A stretch of DNA of 64,000 bases from Plantactinospora mayteni. GTDB lineage: Bacteria > Actinomycetota > Actinomycetes > Mycobacteriales > Micromonosporaceae. Made by a program: the position numbers and the translations under genes. The DNA lies in contig NZ_BONX01000054.1 in NCBI RefSeq assembly GCF_016862935.1, positions 62,001 to 126,000 on the forward strand, written 5' to 3'. The number at the start of each line of letters is the position of its first letter. Within the stretch, counting starts at the first letter, position 1. Below, piece after piece: positions 32,421 through 43,146 of the stretch. The notes under the pieces were generated by a model. That model had not been told where the DNA came from. It searched no databases and saw only the letters and a list, made by a program, of their open reading frames with translations.

Positions 32421-35400
32421 TCAGCCGAACGCGCGGGCCTGCCAGGTGCGTACCTGGTCGGCCGGTAGCGCCTCCGGCAGGATCGCCATCCGGTCGACCT
32501 CACCGGTCAACCGCTGCCCGCCGCCCTGGTCGGCACCGAACCGCAGCTCCCGGGTGGCGCAGCCGACGATGCCGCCGTCCGGCACCTTGGCCGTACCGGC
32601 CTGCTGGCCGTCGAGGTAGACGACGATGTTGCCGGCGTCGTCCATCGTGACCACCAGGTCGACGTACCGGCCGGTGGGGATGGTGGCGTTGCTGGTGACT
32701 CCGGTGCCGGAGCCGATGAACCGGAGTTGGTTGCTCGGCGTCAGGTCGATCAGGATCCCGTCCGTGCCGGGGTCGCCACCGGGCTGGAAGTCGAAGAGCC
32801 GTCGGTAGCTGCCGCTGGTGGTCACCTTCACCTCGGCCGCGAACGTCGCCTTCTCCAGATAGCCCAGGGTGGTCGGCGCGGTACGCAGGTACCGGTTGCC
32901 GTCCAGCACCAGCGCGCTGCCGGTCGGCCCGTCCGCGACGTACGCCCCGCCGGTCTGCACCGTCGCGGTCCGCCCGTTCGGCGAGTGGTCGGTCACCGTG
33001 TCGCCGGAGACCGGGTCCCAGGCGACCAGTGGCACGCCCGGGGCGGGCCGGGCGCACGGCGGCGGCACCGGTAGCGCGATCGACGTGCTTGCGGTGGCCC
33101 GCCACTTGTCGTGCACCAACCGCGCCTCGATCCGGTTCGGCCCCGGTGCGGCTTCCCGGCTCGGCGTGACGGTGAACCGGTAGGTCTGCGAGTCAGCCGG
33201 CCACAGCCTCGGCACCTGGACCTGTCCCGGCCGGACCTGCCAGCCCGCCGGCAGCGCCAGCTTCAGCGCCGACGGCGGCACCTTCGCGTCGCCGATCGCC
33301 GAGACGGTCACCGCCACGGTCCCCGACTCGTCGGTCTCCAGCGTCGCCGGAGCGTCGATGGTGAACCCGACCTGGGCAGTGGCGACGTACCGGTGACCCT
33401 GGCGGGCGGTGAAGGTGAGCCGATCACCCTTCGCCTCCCCGTTCACCTTCTTGCCCGTCGTCGCGTCGACCAGCTCGTACGGCCCGGCGAAGAGCGGACT
33501 GCGCACCGTCACGTCGCCGGTCTTGTCGGCGGTCACCGCGATCTCGGTGGCGGCCCCGGCCGACCACTTCGTGTCGACGGTCACCCCACCCCGGGCCCGC
33601 AGCCCGCTCACCGCGCCGTCCTTCCAGGCACTCGGCAGCGCCGGTAACACGTGCACCTCACCACTCTGGCTCTGCAACAGCATCTCGGCGATCCCCGCCG
33701 TGGCGCCGAAGTTGCCGTCGATCTGGAACGGCGGGTGGGTGTCCCAGAGGTTCGCCAGGGTGCTCTGCCGAAGCTGCTCGGTCAGCATCTTGTGCGCGTG
33801 GTCCCCGTCGAGCAGCCGGGACCAGAAGTTGATTTTCCACGCCTTGCTCCAGCCCGTACCGCCGTCACCGCGTGCGGTGAGCGAGACCTTGGCGGCGGCG
33901 GCCAGCTCCGGGTCGTCCAGCGCGGTGATCTGGGCGCCCGGGTGCAGGGCGAACAGATGCGAGACGTGCCGGTGCTGGTCGTTCGGGTTGTCCAGGTCTG
34001 CCTTCCACTCCTGGAGCTGCCCCCAGGAGCCGACCCGCAGCCCCGGGTCGAGCTTCGCCAGCGTGTCCCGCAGCTCCCGCCGGAACGCGTTGTCGCCGCC
34101 GACGATCCCGGCCGCCTCGATCGTGTTGGTGAAGAGTTCCCAGACGATCTGCTGCGACATCGAGGCACCGGCGGTGAAGTCGCCGTTCTCCGGCGAGTAG
34201 CTCGGCGAGACCACCAGCTTGCCGTCGCGCGGGTCGACGACCAGCTCGTCCAGCCAGAAGAGCGCCAGCTCCTTCATCAACGGGTACGCCCGCTGCCGGA
34301 GGAACTTGTCGTCCCCGGTGAACCGGTAGTGCTCGTAGTAGTGCTGGGCCAGCCACGCCCCGGCCTCGGGGAACCAGAACGACTGCGGATAGCTGTGCAG
34401 GCCGGTGAAGCCGTAGACGTTGGTCTCGTTGTTCACCACCCAGCCCCGGTTGCCGTAGACCTGCTCTGCGGTGACCTTGCCCGGCGGCACCATCGCGTCG
34501 ACGTAGTCGAAGAACGGGGCGGTGGTCTCCGACAGGTTCGTCGTTTCCGCCGGCCAGTAGTTCATCTGGAGGTTGATGTTGACGTGGTAGTCGGCGTCCC
34601 ACGGCGGGTTGGTGACGTTGTTCCAGACGCCCTGGAGGTTCGCCGGCAGCGAGCCGGCCCGGGAGGAGGCGACCAGCAGGTAGCGGCCGTACTGGAAGAA
34701 GAGCGCCTCCAGCGCGCGGTCCGCCGCCGACGCCCCGCCCCGGTATGCCTTCAGCAGCTCGTCGGTGGGGATGGCCGGCATCTCCTGGCCGATGTCCAGG
34801 CGTACCCGGTCGAAGAGCGCGCGGTAGTCGGCGGTGTGCGCGGCGAGCAGCGCGGCGTAGGACTTCCGGGCCGCCGCGTCGACCGTGGCGGTGACCTTGG
34901 CGTGCGGGTCGGCTCCCCGGTACGTCGGGTAGCTGCCCGCGTAGTCCGTACCGGCGCCGAGCACCAGCGTGGCGGAGTCGGCCCCGGCCACCGTGACTGT
35001 GCCGTCGGTGCCGTCGCTGACCGTACCGCCGTCGGCGGTGACCTGGATCTGCGACTCGTATTTCAGCTTGTTGTCGTTCAGGGTGCCGGCGAAGGTGATC
35101 CGGCCACCGCTGGCGGTGACGTTCTTCGACCGGTTGTTCGGCGCGGTCACCCCGGTGGTGAAGCCGATCTTCCCGGGCTGGTCGGCGCTGAGTCGCACCA
35201 CCAGCACGCCGTCGGGCTGGCTGGCGAAGTACTCCCTGGTGTAGCGCACCCCGTCGTCGGTGTAGGAGACCTTGGCGACCGCCCGGCCGATGTTCAGCTC
35301 CCGGCGGTAGTTGCTGACCGTGCCCGGGTCCTCGGTCAGCCGCAGCGACAGATCCCCGAACGTGTTGTACGACCCGAAGCCGCTCTTCGGCTGGCCGAGC

Positions 35401-35822
35401 CGGTTCGCCACCTCCTGCGGGCTGAGCCGGCCCCGCTCGTTGATCAGGCGCTGCACCTCTTCGATCGCGCCGGGGCGGGGCGAGGTCCAGTTGCCGAAGT
35501 TGTAGCCGCCGGCCGAGCCGGGGCCACCGGTCCAGAGGGTCTTCTCGTTGAACTGCACGGTCTCGGCGGCGACCCGGCCGAAGACCATGCCGCCGAGCGC
35601 GCCGTTGCCGATCGGCAGCGCCTGGGTCTCCCAGTCGGCGGCGGGTTCGTCGTACCAGAGAGTCAGCGCGTCCTCGGCGGAGGCGGCGCTGCCCGACGTG
35701 TGGTCGGGGGCGGCGGAGGCGGGGGTGGTGGTGGAGAAGGCGGGCACGAACGCGGTCAGTGCGGCCACCAGCGCGGCGGCCGTCCACCGGCGCGGCATGG
35801 GCCGCCGGTTAGGGTCATCCAT
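32421..35822 (-). CDS. Secreted GH95 alpha-L-fucosidase with NEW3 and LamG-like domains
   Basis: This 1133-residue exported enzyme starts at ATG 35822 (GGAG upstream). After the signal peptide the N-terminal beta-domain begins with [20 protein letters not shown], followed by [12 protein letters not shown]. The (alpha/alpha)6 barrel carries residues matching the GH95 catalytic set: Asn415 and Asn417 in [14 protein letters not shown], Glu545 in SPSYSPENG and Asp702 in [15 protein letters not shown]3-type domain (about 817-915) and a concanavalin/LamG-like domain (about 927-1133) follow. The family inverts alpha-1,2-linked L-fucosides, though some members act on L-galactosides. It is divergent from the fucose operon and has an operator-like site 82 bp upstream, so it probably supplies that pathway. 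Confidence 0.9.
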   Translation of the reverse strand: MDDPNRRPMPRRWTAAALVAALTAFVPAFSTTTPASAAPDHTSGSAASAEDALTLWYDEPAADWETQALPIGNGALGGMVFGRVAAETVQFNEKTLWTGGPGSAGGYNFGNWTSPRPGAIEEVQRLINERGRLSPQEVANRLGQPKSGFGSYNTFGDLSLRLTEDPGTVSNYRRELNIGRAVAKVSYTDDGVRYTREYFASQPDGVLVVRLSADQPGKIGFTTGVTAPNNRSKNVTASGGRITFAGTLNDNKLKYESQIQVTADGGTVSDGTDGTVTVAGADSATLVLGAGTDYAGSYPTYRGADPHAKVTATVDAAARKSYAALLAAHTADYRALFDRVRLDIGQEMPAIPTDELLKAYRGGASAADRALEALFFQYGRYLLVASSRAGSLPANLQGVWNNVTNPPWDADYHVNINLQMNYWPAETTNLSETTAPFFDYVDAMVPPGKVTAEQVYGNRGWVVNNETNVYGFTGLHSYPQSFWFPEAGAWLAQHYYEHYRFTGDDKFLRQRAYPLMKELALFWLDELVVDPRDGKLVVSPSYSPENGDFTAGASMSQQIVWELFTNTIEAAGIVGGDNAFRRELRDTLAKLDPGLRVGSWGQLQEWKADLDNPNDQHRHVSHLFALHPGAQITALDDPELAAAAKVSLTARGDGGTGWSKAWKINFWSRLLDGDHAHKMLTEQLRQSTLANLWDTHPPFQIDGNFGATAGIAEMLLQSQSGEVHVLPALPSAWKDGAVSGLRARGGVTVDTKWSAGAATEIAVTADKTGDVTVRSPLFAGPYELVDATTGKKVNGEAKGDRLTFTARQGHRYVATAQVGFTIDAPATLETDESGTVAVTVSAIGDAKVPPSALKLALPAGWQVRPGQVQVPRLWPADSQTYRFTVTPSREAAPGPNRIEARLVHDKWRATASTSIALPVPPPCARPAPGVPLVAWDPVSGDTVTDHSPNGRTATVQTGGAYVADGPTGSALVLDGNRYLRTAPTTLGYLEKATFAAEVKVTTSGSYRRLFDFQPGGDPGTDGILIDLTPSNQLRFIGSGTGVTSNATIPTGRYVDLVVTMDDAGNIVVYLDGQQAGTAKVPDGGIVGCATRELRFGADQGGGQRLTGEVDRMAILPEALPADQVRTWQARAFG

Positions 35823-35903
35823 TACTGTCTCCGGGTCGTCCAGATGGGCCGGGGGAGAACTCTGGCGGGGCGGACGTCGCGGCCACGACCACGCGTCCGG
35901 CAC

Positions 35904-35914
35904 GCATCCGATGT
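35904..35914. promoter_or_regulatory. Fucose-regulon operator, fucosidase side
   Basis: GCATCCGATGT matches the ACATCCGATGT palindrome except at the first base. It is 82 bp upstream of the fucosidase start. Confidence 0.55.
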
Positions 35915-36099
35915 TTGGCGATGAGGTTACAAAGGCCACCTCGGAGAAACAAGAGCGGATCTTGGGTAGCCTTCCCTGGTCACCCGTGCACGACGCGCTC
36001 GGTTCCCGGTTCCGTCCAGGCTTGCCGGCCCGCTGGCCGGGTCGGCAGTACGCCGTGATTACCGTCTTGGTCTTGTGCCCCCACGAGCCCACCTGATAG

Positions 36100-36110
36100 A
36101 CATCGGATGT
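36100..36110. promoter_or_regulatory. Fucose-regulon operator, catabolic operon side
   Basis: ACATCGGATGT is a perfect 11-bp palindrome apart from the central base, within GATAGACATCGGATGTATT. It is 40 bp upstream of the first catabolic gene, a position suited to repression. The same extended sequence recurs at 39372. Confidence 0.7.
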
Positions 36111-36149
36111 ATTGCTGACGGGTTACCACGGAAGTCTGGGGGGCGACGG

Positions 36150-36995
36150 GTGAGGCTGTTGCGGGTGGGCGCACCGGGGCAGGAGTCCCCGGCGCTGCGG
36201 GACGAGGCCGGGCGATTGCGTGACCTCGGTGGAGTGGTCGACGACCTGGACGGATCGTTCCTGGCCGGCGGCGGCATCGAGCGGCTGGCCGGGCTCGACG
36301 TCGAGGGACTGCCGGTCCTTCCCGAGGGCCTGCGGGTCGGGCCACCGCTGCGGCCGGGAAAGATTATCTGCATCGGCCTGAACTACCGGGACCACGCCGC
36401 CGAGACCGGCGCCCCGATCCCCGCCGAGCCGGTGGTCTTCATGAAGGCTCCGGACACCGTGGTCGGCCCGGACGACCCGGTGCTGGTGCCACGCGGCAGC
36501 ACCAAGACGGACTGGGAGGTCGAGCTGGCCGTGGTGATCGGACGGACCGCCCGTTACCTGTCCAGTCCGGCGGAGGCGCTCGGCTGCGTCGCCGGCTACG
36601 CGCTCTCGCACGACGTGTCGGAGCGGGAGTTCCAGCTCGAACGCGGCGGCCAGTGGGACAAGGGCAAGAACTGCGAGACCTTCAACCCGTTCGGCCCCTG
36701 GCTGGTCACCGCCGACGAGGTACCCGACCCGCAGGACCTCGGGCTGCGGCTCTGGGTCAACGGCGCGCCCAAGCAGGACGGCAACACCAAGGACATGGTC
36801 TTCCCGGTCGCCGAGATCGTGCACTACCTGAGCCAGTTCCTGGTGCTCTATCCGGGCGATGTCATCAACACCGGCACCCCGGCCGGCGTCGCGCTCGGCC
36901 AGCCCGAGCCGAAGCCCTACCTGCGCGCCGGTGACGTGGTCGAACTCGAAATCGACGGGCTGGGGCGGCAGCGCCAGACGGTGGGGCAGGCATGA
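36150..36995 (+). CDS. FAH-family hydrolase, probable 2,4-diketo-3-deoxy-L-fuconate hydrolase
   Basis: This 281-residue cytoplasmic enzyme starts at GTG 36150 after GGGGGGCGACGG. The fumarylacetoacetate hydrolase fold is clear: [26 protein letters not shown], metal ligands in [24 protein letters not shown] and [15 protein letters not shown]. In the non-phosphorylative L-fucose pathway this family cleaves 2,4-diketo-3-deoxy-L-fuconate to pyruvate and L-lactate, and the next two genes encode the two preceding steps. Its stop overlaps the next start (ATGA). Pathway assignment is by context; the same fold serves L-rhamnose and L-arabinose routes. Confidence 0.88.
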   Translation: MRLLRVGAPGQESPALRDEAGRLRDLGGVVDDLDGSFLAGGGIERLAGLDVEGLPVLPEGLRVGPPLRPGKIICIGLNYRDHAAETGAPIPAEPVVFMKAPDTVVGPDDPVLVPRGSTKTDWEVELAVVIGRTARYLSSPAEALGCVAGYALSHDVSEREFQLERGGQWDKGKNCETFNPFGPWLVTADEVPDPQDLGLRLWVNGAPKQDGNTKDMVFPVAEIVHYLSQFLVLYPGDVINTGTPAGVALGQPEPKPYLRAGDVVELEIDGLGRQRQTVGQA

Positions 36996-38335
36996 TCTTC
37001 ACCGGACTGGAGATCGCCGACATCCGCTTCCCGACCTCCCGCGAACTCGACGGGTCCGACGCGATGAACCCCGACCCCGACTACTCCGCCGCGTACGTGG
37101 CGATCCGCACCGACGCGGGGGACGGGCACGAGGGGCACGGCTTCGCCTTCACCATCGGGCGGGGCAACGACGTGCAGGCGGCGGCGATCGCCTCGCTGCG
37201 GCCGTACCTGATCGGGCGCCCGGTCGAAGCCGTCCTGGCCGACCTCGGCGGCTTCTGGCGCGAACTGGTGCACGACTCGCAGCTTCGCTGGCTCGGGCCG
37301 GAGAAGGGCGTGATGCACATGGCGATCGCCGCCGTGGTCAACGCGCTCTGGGACCTCCGGGCCAAGCGGGCCGGACTGCCGCTCTGGCGGCTGCTCGCCA
37401 GGATGAGCCCGGAGGAACTGGTCGACCTGGTCGACTTCCGCTATCTCAGCGACGCGCTGACCCGGGACGAGGCGCTGGCGATCCTGCACGCCGCCCGCCC
37501 CGGCTGGGCCGAGCGCGAGGAACACCTGCTGCGCGAGGGCTTCCCCGCCTACACCACCTCGCCCGGCTGGCTCGGCTACGACGACGACAAGCTGCGCCGG
37601 CTCTGCAAGGAGGCGCTGGCCGATGGCTTCACCCAGATCAAGCTGAAGGTCGGCGCCGACCTGGCCGACGACATCCGGCGGATGGGCATCGCCCGGCAGA
37701 CCTGCGGGCCGGACGTCCGGATCGCCGTCGACGCCAACCAGCGCTGGGACGTGCCGCAGGCGATCCAATGGGTACGCGAGCTGGCGCCGTTCGACCCGTA
37801 CTGGATCGAGGAGCCGACCAGCCCGGACGACGTCGTCGGGCACGCCACCATCGCCCGGGAACTCGCCCCGGTCCGGATCGCCACCGGCGAGCACGTTGCC
37901 AACCGGGTGGTCTTCAAGCAACTGCTCCAGCTCGACGCGGTCTCGTACGTGCAGATCGACGCCAGCCGGGTCGCCGGGGTCAACGAGAACATCGCGATCC
38001 TGTTGCTCGCGGCGAAGTTCGGTGTGCCGGTCTGCCCGCACGCCGGCGGGGTCGGGCTCTGCGAACTCGTCCAGCACCTGTCGATGTTCGACTACGTCGC
38101 CGTTTCCGGCTCGATGCAGGACCGGGTCATCGAGTACGTCGACCACCTGCACGAGCACTTCGTCGACCCGGTGGTGATCCGCCGTGGCCGGTACGTGGCG
38201 CCGACCGCACCCGGCTTCAGCGCCACGATGCGCCCGGAGACGCTGACCGAGTACGCCTATCCGGACGGCCCGGTCTGGGCCACGACCGCGACGCCCGAAG
38301 TGGGGACTCAGGCGGCCGAGGTGGCGGTGCCATGA
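36992..38335 (+). CDS. L-fuconate dehydratase (enolase superfamily)
   Basis: This 447-residue enzyme overlaps its upstream neighbour by 4 bp. It has the length and motifs of the FucD group of the mandelate racemase subgroup: [37 protein letters not shown], catalytic KxK ([11 protein letters not shown]), metal ligands in [16 protein letters not shown] and ATGEHVANR, and the catalytic His in [16 protein letters not shown]. It removes water from L-fuconate to give 2-keto-3-deoxy-L-fuconate. The combination with GH95, mutarotase and FAH genes supports L-fucose rather than another sugar acid. Confidence 0.92.
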   Translation: MIFTGLEIADIRFPTSRELDGSDAMNPDPDYSAAYVAIRTDAGDGHEGHGFAFTIGRGNDVQAAAIASLRPYLIGRPVEAVLADLGGFWRELVHDSQLRWLGPEKGVMHMAIAAVVNALWDLRAKRAGLPLWRLLARMSPEELVDLVDFRYLSDALTRDEALAILHAARPGWAEREEHLLREGFPAYTTSPGWLGYDDDKLRRLCKEALADGFTQIKLKVGADLADDIRRMGIARQTCGPDVRIAVDANQRWDVPQAIQWVRELAPFDPYWIEEPTSPDDVVGHATIARELAPVRIATGEHVANRVVFKQLLQLDAVSYVQIDASRVAGVNENIAILLLAAKFGVPVCPHAGGVGLCELVQHLSMFDYVAVSGSMQDRVIEYVDHLHEHFVDPVVIRRGRYVAPTAPGFSATMRPETLTEYAYPDGPVWATTATPEVGTQAAEVAVP

Positions 38336-39177
38336 CCAGCGAAGACGTGTCCAGCGAAGACGTGTCCAGCGAAGACGTGCCCGGCGAAGACGTGTCCGGC
38401 GCCGGGGCAGGCGCGGGCCGGGGCGAGTTCGCCGGCCTGGCGGCGGTGGTGACCGGGGGCGCCTCCGGCATCGGGCTGGCCACCGCCACCCTGCTGGCCG
38501 CCCGGGGCGCCCGGGTCGCCTGCCTGGACCTGAACCCGGGCGGCGTACCCGAGCCCCTGCTCGGGATAGCCACCGACGTCTCCGACGACACCTCGGTACG
38601 CGCCGGGGTCGCCGCCGCGGCCGAGGCGCTCGGCGGCATCGACGTACTCGTCAACAACGCCGGGATCGGCGCGCAGGGCACCGTGGAGAGCAACCCGGAC
38701 GACGAGTGGCACCGGGTCTTCGACGTGAACGTGGTCGGCATGGTCCGGGTGAGCCGGGCCGCGCTGCCGTACCTGCGCCGCTCGGCCCAGGCCGCGATCG
38801 TCAACACCTGCTCGATCGCGGCCTGGGCCGGGCTGCCCAACCGGGCCCTCTACAGCGCCAGCAAGGGTGCCGTGCAGTCGCTGACCCTGGCGATGGCGGC
38901 CGACCATGTCCGGGAGGGGATCCGGGTCAACTGCGTCAACCCCGGCACCGTGGACACCCCCTGGGTACGCCGGCTGCTGGGCTCCGCCGACGACCCGGCG
39001 GCGGAACTCGCCGCGCTCCAGGCCCGCCAGCCCACCGGCCGGCTGGTCGGTGCGGAGGAAGTGGCGGCGGCGATCGCCTACCTGGCCAGTCCGCTGTCCG
39101 GCGCGACCACCGGCACCGTGCTGGGGGTGGACGGCGGCATGCACGGACTGCGGCTGCGACCGGCCGCACCGAGCTGA
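38332..39177 (+). CDS. SDR dehydrogenase, probable 2-keto-3-deoxy-L-fuconate dehydrogenase
   Basis: This 281-residue protein starts at ATG 38332, overlapping the dehydratase stop. The Rossmann motif is [15 protein letters not shown], followed by NNAGIG, the catalytic Ser-Tyr-Lys set ([17 protein letters not shown]) and a C-terminal GVDGGMHG. It oxidises 2-keto-3-deoxy-L-fuconate to the 2,4-diketo form for the hydrolase at 36150. The first 31 residues are odd: four tandem SEDV-type repeats encoded by a 15-bp repeat and a Gly/Ala run precede the normal SDR start at about residue 32. A later true start such as a GTG within the repeats is possible. Confidence 0.9.
   Translation: MTSEDVSSEDVSSEDVPGEDVSGAGAGAGRGEFAGLAAVVTGGASGIGLATATLLAARGARVACLDLNPGGVPEPLLGIATDVSDDTSVRAGVAAAAEALGGIDVLVNNAGIGAQGTVESNPDDEWHRVFDVNVVGMVRVSRAALPYLRRSAQAAIVNTCSIAAWAGLPNRALYSASKGAVQSLTLAMAADHVREGIRVNCVNPGTVDTPWVRRLLGSADDPAAELAALQARQPTGRLVGAEEVAAAIAYLASPLSGATTGTVLGVDGGMHGLRLRPAAPS
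38338..38397 (+). repeat. 15-bp tandem repeat in the SDR 5' end (four units)
   Basis: Units read AGCGAAGACGTGTCC (twice), AGCGAAGACGTGCCC and GGCGAAGACGTGTCC. The length is a multiple of three, so gain or loss of units keeps the frame. Confidence 0.95.
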
Positions 39178-39283
39178 CGGTCCCGACCCCGGACCTCCGA
39201 TGTGGAGCGGCGACTCGCGGGTAGGTCGCCGGTCCCGCTCCCTGCTGCCCGCCGATCGGTTGTCCGCGCTCGCCGCCCCAACA

Positions 39284-39382
39284 CCCATCCGATGTAACGA
39301 TTCCGCACCCTCGGGCCCGGGTCGCCAGATTGCCGGTCCTGGGTCTTGCGGGGGCAAGGACGGACTGATAGACATCCGATGT
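39284..39382. promoter_or_regulatory. Promoter region of the fucose importer with two operator-like sites
   Basis: ACATCCGATGT lies at 39372-39382 in the context GATAGACATCCGATGTATT, nearly identical to the site at 36100. A weaker copy, CCATCCGATGT, lies at 39285-39295. The spacing is about 87 bp. Together they imply a second regulated promoter, for the importer genes, inside the fucose locus. Confidence 0.65.
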
Positions 39383-39449
39383 ATTACCCGCGTGTTTCCG
39401 ATTGCCTCCAAGAATTGCCCACCGTATCCGCACCGGATGGAGGACCACA

Positions 39450-40499
39450 GTGAGACATACCGCCAAGTCCCTGGCGGGGATCGCGATGGCCGCGACGCTC
39501 GCCGTCGGCACGGTCGCCTGTGGCGACTCGTCGTCGACGGAGCCGGGCGCCGGGGCCGGACAGAGCCCGCAGATCGGCATCGACCTGCCCCGCGCCGACT
39601 CCGACTTCTGGAACTCGTACGCCAAGTACGTCCCGCAGTTCGCCGACGAGTACGACATCAACCTGATGTCCCCGACCAACTCGCAGAACGACGTCGCCAA
39701 GCTGGTGGCGAACGTGCAGGCGATGGTGAGCCAGGGCGCCAAGGCGATCGTGATGGCGCCGCAGGACACCGGCGCGATCGCCTCCACCCTCACCACCCTG
39801 GAGTCGAAGAAGATCCCGGTGGTCTCCGTCGACACCCGCCCCGACAAGGGCAAGGTCTTCATGGTGGTCCGGGCCGACAACCGGGCGTACGGGCAGAAGG
39901 CGTGCGAGTTCCTCGGCGAGAAGCTCGGCGGCAAGGGCAAGGTGATCGAGTTCCAGGGCTCGCTCTCCTCGATCAACGGCCGGGACCGCTCCGAGGCGTT
40001 CGCCGAGTGCATGAAGACGAAGTTCCCCGGCATCACCATCTTCGAGGAGCCGACCGAGTGGGAGGGGCCGAAGGCCGCCGCCGCCCTACAGACCCGGCTC
40101 GCCCAGCACCCTGACATCAAGGGCATCTACATGCAGGCCGGCGGCGTCTTCCTGGCGCCGACGCTCCAGGTGCTGAAGGCCAAGAACCTGCTGGTGCCGC
40201 CGACCGACCCGAAGCACATCTTCGTGGTCTCCAACGACGGCATCCCGCAGGAGTTCGAGGCGATCCGCAAGGGCGAGATCGACGCCACCGTCTCGCAGCC
40301 CGCCGACCTCTATGCCAAGTGGGCGCTCTATTACGCCAAGGCGGCGGCCGAGGGCAAGACCTTCCAGCCCGGTCCGACCGACCACAACAGCACCATCATC
40401 GACGTCGGCAACGGCCTCGAGGACCAGATCGCCGCACCGCTGGTCACCAAGGAGAACGTCGACGACCAGGCGCTCTGGGGAAACCAGATCGGCAAGTGA
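39450..40499 (+). CDS. Sugar ABC transporter substrate-binding lipoprotein (probable L-fucose)
   Basis: This 349-residue protein starts at GTG 39450 with GGAGG 6 nt upstream. It has a lipoprotein signal with lipobox GTVAC, then a type I periplasmic-binding fold (QIGIDLPRADSDFWNSYAKY, GAKAIVMAPQDTGAIASTL, IPVVSVDTRPDKG, KHIFVVSNDGIPQEFEAIRK). It delivers a monosaccharide to the ATPase and permease encoded next. L-fucose is inferred from the surrounding pathway and operator sites. It overlaps the ATPase gene by one base. Confidence 0.9.
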   Translation: MRHTAKSLAGIAMAATLAVGTVACGDSSSTEPGAGAGQSPQIGIDLPRADSDFWNSYAKYVPQFADEYDINLMSPTNSQNDVAKLVANVQAMVSQGAKAIVMAPQDTGAIASTLTTLESKKIPVVSVDTRPDKGKVFMVVRADNRAYGQKACEFLGEKLGGKGKVIEFQGSLSSINGRDRSEAFAECMKTKFPGITIFEEPTEWEGPKAAAALQTRLAQHPDIKGIYMQAGGVFLAPTLQVLKAKNLLVPPTDPKHIFVVSNDGIPQEFEAIRKGEIDATVSQPADLYAKWALYYAKAAAEGKTFQPGPTDHNSTIIDVGNGLEDQIAAPLVTKENVDDQALWGNQIGK

Positions 40500-42031
40500 T
40501 GACCGGTCAGACGCAGACCGCAGGCACCGTGGCCGGGGCCGTCGCCCCGGCCGCGGAGGCCCGCGACATCTCGAAACGGTACGGCGCGACGGTCGCCCTG
40601 CACTCCGCCGGCATCACCATCGCACCGGGTGAGACACACGCCCTGGTCGGGCGCAACGGCGCCGGCAAGTCCACCCTGGTCTCGATCCTCACCGGGTTGC
40701 AGCGGCCGGACAGCGGCCAGGTGCGCTTCGACGGCACGCCCGCGCCCGCGCTGGCCGACCGGGACGCCTGGCGGCAACGGGTCGCCTGCGTCTACCAGAA
40801 GTCCACCATCATCCCCACCCTGACGGTCGCGGAGAACCTCTTCCTCAACCGCCAGGCCGGTCGCGGGCTGATCGACTGGCGCGGCCTGCGGCGCCGCGCC
40901 GCCGACCTGTTGGAGGGGTACGCCGTCGCCGTCGACCCGGCCGCGCCGGCCGGCAGCCTCACCGTCGAGCAGCGCCAGCTCGTCGAGATCGCCCGCGCGC
41001 TCTCGTTCGGCGCCACGTTCATCATCCTGGACGAGCCGACCGCCCAGCTCGACGCCGCCGCGATCGAACGGCTCTTCGGCCGGATGCGCGAGTTGCAGGC
41101 CGCCGGGGTGACCTTCCTGTTCATCTCGCACCACCTCCAGGAGGTGTACGAGGTCTGCCAGACCGTGACGGTGCTGCGCGACGCCCGGCACATCCTGACC
41201 CAGCCGGTCGACACGCTCTCCCGGGAGGCGCTGGTCGCCGCGATGACCGGCGACGCCGGGGAGACCCTGGCCGGGATCGACCGGCCGGCCGTACCGGAGA
41301 GCGCGCCGGTGGTGCTCGACGTGGCCGGGCTCGGCCTGGCCGGCTTCTACCAGGACATCGACCTGCGGGTGCGGGCCGGTGAACTGGTCGGGCTGATCGG
41401 CTCGGGCAGCAGCGGCAAGGTGGCACTCGCCGAGACGATCGCCGGACTGCGCCGCGCCGACACCGGCACGGTCAGCCTGGCCGGCAACACCCCGAAGCCG
41501 GGCAGCGTGCCCGCCGCACTCGCCGCCGGTCTCGGTTACCTGCCGCAGGACCGGCACCGGGAGGGGCTGGTACCGCTGCTGTCGGTGGCGGAGAACGCCA
41601 CCCTGCCGATCACGGACCGGCTCGGCCCGGCCGGGATCATCGCGCCGACCCGGCAGCGCGCCGTGGCTCAGCGCATGATCGAGGCGTACGACATCAAGAC
41701 CGACGGTCCGCACCAACCGGTCAACGGCCTCTCCGGCGGCAACGCCCAGAAGGTGGTACTCGCCCGCGCCCTGGCCAACGACCCGAAGGCGCTGGTGATG
41801 GTGAGCCCGACCGCCGGGGTGGACGTCCGCTCCAAGGATTCGCTGCTGCGGGCGGTCGCCGAGGCGGCAGCCCAGGGTACCGGGGTGCTGATCGTCTCCG
41901 ACGAACTCGACGACCTGCGCTCGTGTGACCGGGTGCTGGTGATGTTCCACGGACGGGTGGTCCGGGAGGTCTCCCGGGGCTGGGCGGATGCCGAGCTGGT
42001 GACCGCAGTAGAAGGAGTTGAGCAGCCGTGA
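40499..42031 (+). CDS. Sugar ABC transporter ATPase, two-domain (RbsA-like)
   Basis: This 510-residue protein has two ATPase domains. The first has Walker A GRNGAGKST, signature-like LTVEQRQLVEIARAL and Walker B FIILDEPTAQLD. The second is degenerate: GSGSSGKVA at Walker A and VMVSPTAGVD at Walker B, though LSGGNAQKVVLARAL is kept. Such asymmetry is common in CUT2 importers. It energises import through the permease at 42028, whose GTG overlaps its stop. Confidence 0.93.
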   Translation: MTGQTQTAGTVAGAVAPAAEARDISKRYGATVALHSAGITIAPGETHALVGRNGAGKSTLVSILTGLQRPDSGQVRFDGTPAPALADRDAWRQRVACVYQKSTIIPTLTVAENLFLNRQAGRGLIDWRGLRRRAADLLEGYAVAVDPAAPAGSLTVEQRQLVEIARALSFGATFIILDEPTAQLDAAAIERLFGRMRELQAAGVTFLFISHHLQEVYEVCQTVTVLRDARHILTQPVDTLSREALVAAMTGDAGETLAGIDRPAVPESAPVVLDVAGLGLAGFYQDIDLRVRAGELVGLIGSGSSGKVALAETIAGLRRADTGTVSLAGNTPKPGSVPAALAAGLGYLPQDRHREGLVPLLSVAENATLPITDRLGPAGIIAPTRQRAVAQRMIEAYDIKTDGPHQPVNGLSGGNAQKVVLARALANDPKALVMVSPTAGVDVRSKDSLLRAVAEAAAQGTGVLIVSDELDDLRSCDRVLVMFHGRVVREVSRGWADAELVTAVEGVEQP

Positions 42032-43056
42032 CCGGCACCCAGACAATCGCCAAGCCGCCGGCCCCCACCGGAGGTCGCCCCGGACTGGGCGGCCGGATAC
42101 CGCTGGCCCGGCTGCGGGACCTCGCCCTGGTCCCCGCGATCCTGCTGCTCGTCGTGGTGGGCGCGATCATCGACCCGGTGTTCCTCTCCAGCGCCAACAT
42201 CACCAACGTGCTGCAACAGCAGACCGAGCTGGCCCTCCTCGTACTCGCCGAGGCGATCATCCTGATCGCCGGCAAGTTCGACCTGTCGCTGGAGTCGACG
42301 ATCGGGCTCGCCCCGGCGCTGGCCCTGGCGCTGGTCATCCCGGCCGCCAGCAACGGGCTCGGCACCGAGCTGCCGGCCGGCCTGGCGATCCCGATCTGCC
42401 TGCTCGTCGGGGTGGCGATCGGGGCGTTCAACGGGCTGCTGATCCTGCGCTTCAAACTCTCCGCCTTCATCGTCACCCTGGGCATGCTGATCGTGCTGCG
42501 CGGTCTCCAGATCGGCATCACCGGCGGGCAGAACCTCTTCGACATCCCGCCGTCGGTGCTCTATCTCGGCAACGCGGTCTGGTTCGGCGTACCGGCGTCG
42601 ATCTGGATCAGCGGGACGCTCTTCGTGGTCGGGATCGCGGCGCTCGGGTTCTTCCGGCACGGGCGGGCGGTCTACGCGATCGGCGGCAACACCGACGCGG
42701 CCCGGGCGGCGGGGATCCGTACCGACCGGGTGGTCTGGATCATCCTGATGGTCGGCGGGCTGCTGGCGGCCCTGGCCGGGCTGCTGATGACCGGCCGGCT
42801 CGGCTCGGTCGCGGCGGCACAGGGCGACGGCATGATCTTCACCGTCTTCGCCGCGGCGGTGATCGGTGGAATCAGCCTCGACGGTGGCAAGGGGACGCTC
42901 TTCGGCGCGCTCTGCGGCGTCATCGTGCTCGGTCTGATCAACAACATCCTGACCCTCGCCGGGGTCTCCGCCCAGTGGATCCAGGCCATCTACGGTGCCA
43001 TCATCCTGATCGCGCTGATCCTGGCCCGACTCACCTCCGGCAAGGCACAGGACTAG
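42028..43056 (+). CDS. Sugar ABC transporter permease (CUT2 family)
   Basis: This 342-residue membrane protein starts at GTG 42028 (GTGA overlap). It has eight to ten hydrophobic segments and RbsC-type motifs: ANITNVLQQQTELALLVLAE, AGKFDLSLESTIGLAPALA, GRAVYAIGGNTDAARAAGI and the coupling/glycine region AAAVIGGISLDGGKGTLFGA. It forms the channel of the predicted L-fucose importer. Confidence 0.94.
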   Translation: MTGTQTIAKPPAPTGGRPGLGGRIPLARLRDLALVPAILLLVVVGAIIDPVFLSSANITNVLQQQTELALLVLAEAIILIAGKFDLSLESTIGLAPALALALVIPAASNGLGTELPAGLAIPICLLVGVAIGAFNGLLILRFKLSAFIVTLGMLIVLRGLQIGITGGQNLFDIPPSVLYLGNAVWFGVPASIWISGTLFVVGIAALGFFRHGRAVYAIGGNTDAARAAGIRTDRVVWIILMVGGLLAALAGLLMTGRLGSVAAAQGDGMIFTVFAAAVIGGISLDGGKGTLFGALCGVIVLGLINNILTLAGVSAQWIQAIYGAIILIALILARLTSGKAQD

Positions 43057-43068
43057 CGGACCGCCGGC

Positions 43069-43104
43069 CCCGGTCCCGTGGCGACGCCGACCCACGGGAC
43101 CGGG
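43069..43104 (+). terminator. Intra-operon hairpin after the permease
   Basis: A perfect 13-bp stem (CCCGGTCCCGTGG with CCACGGGACCGGG) with a 10-nt loop lies 13 bp past the permease stop and 43 bp before the mutarotase start. It could end the transporter transcript or act as a partial terminator reducing downstream expression. Confidence 0.55.
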
Positions 43105-43146
43105 TTCCGGTCCGGCCGGACAGGCATCGGAAGGAGCTTCGCAGCC

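Larger units (their letters stand above)
35823..36149. other. Divergent promoter region between fucosidase and fucose operon
   Basis: This 327-bp region carries two operator-like sites, GCATCCGATGT at 35904 and ACATCGGATGT at 36100, one near each start. I see no gene, although shadow frames run across it. Confidence 0.7.
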
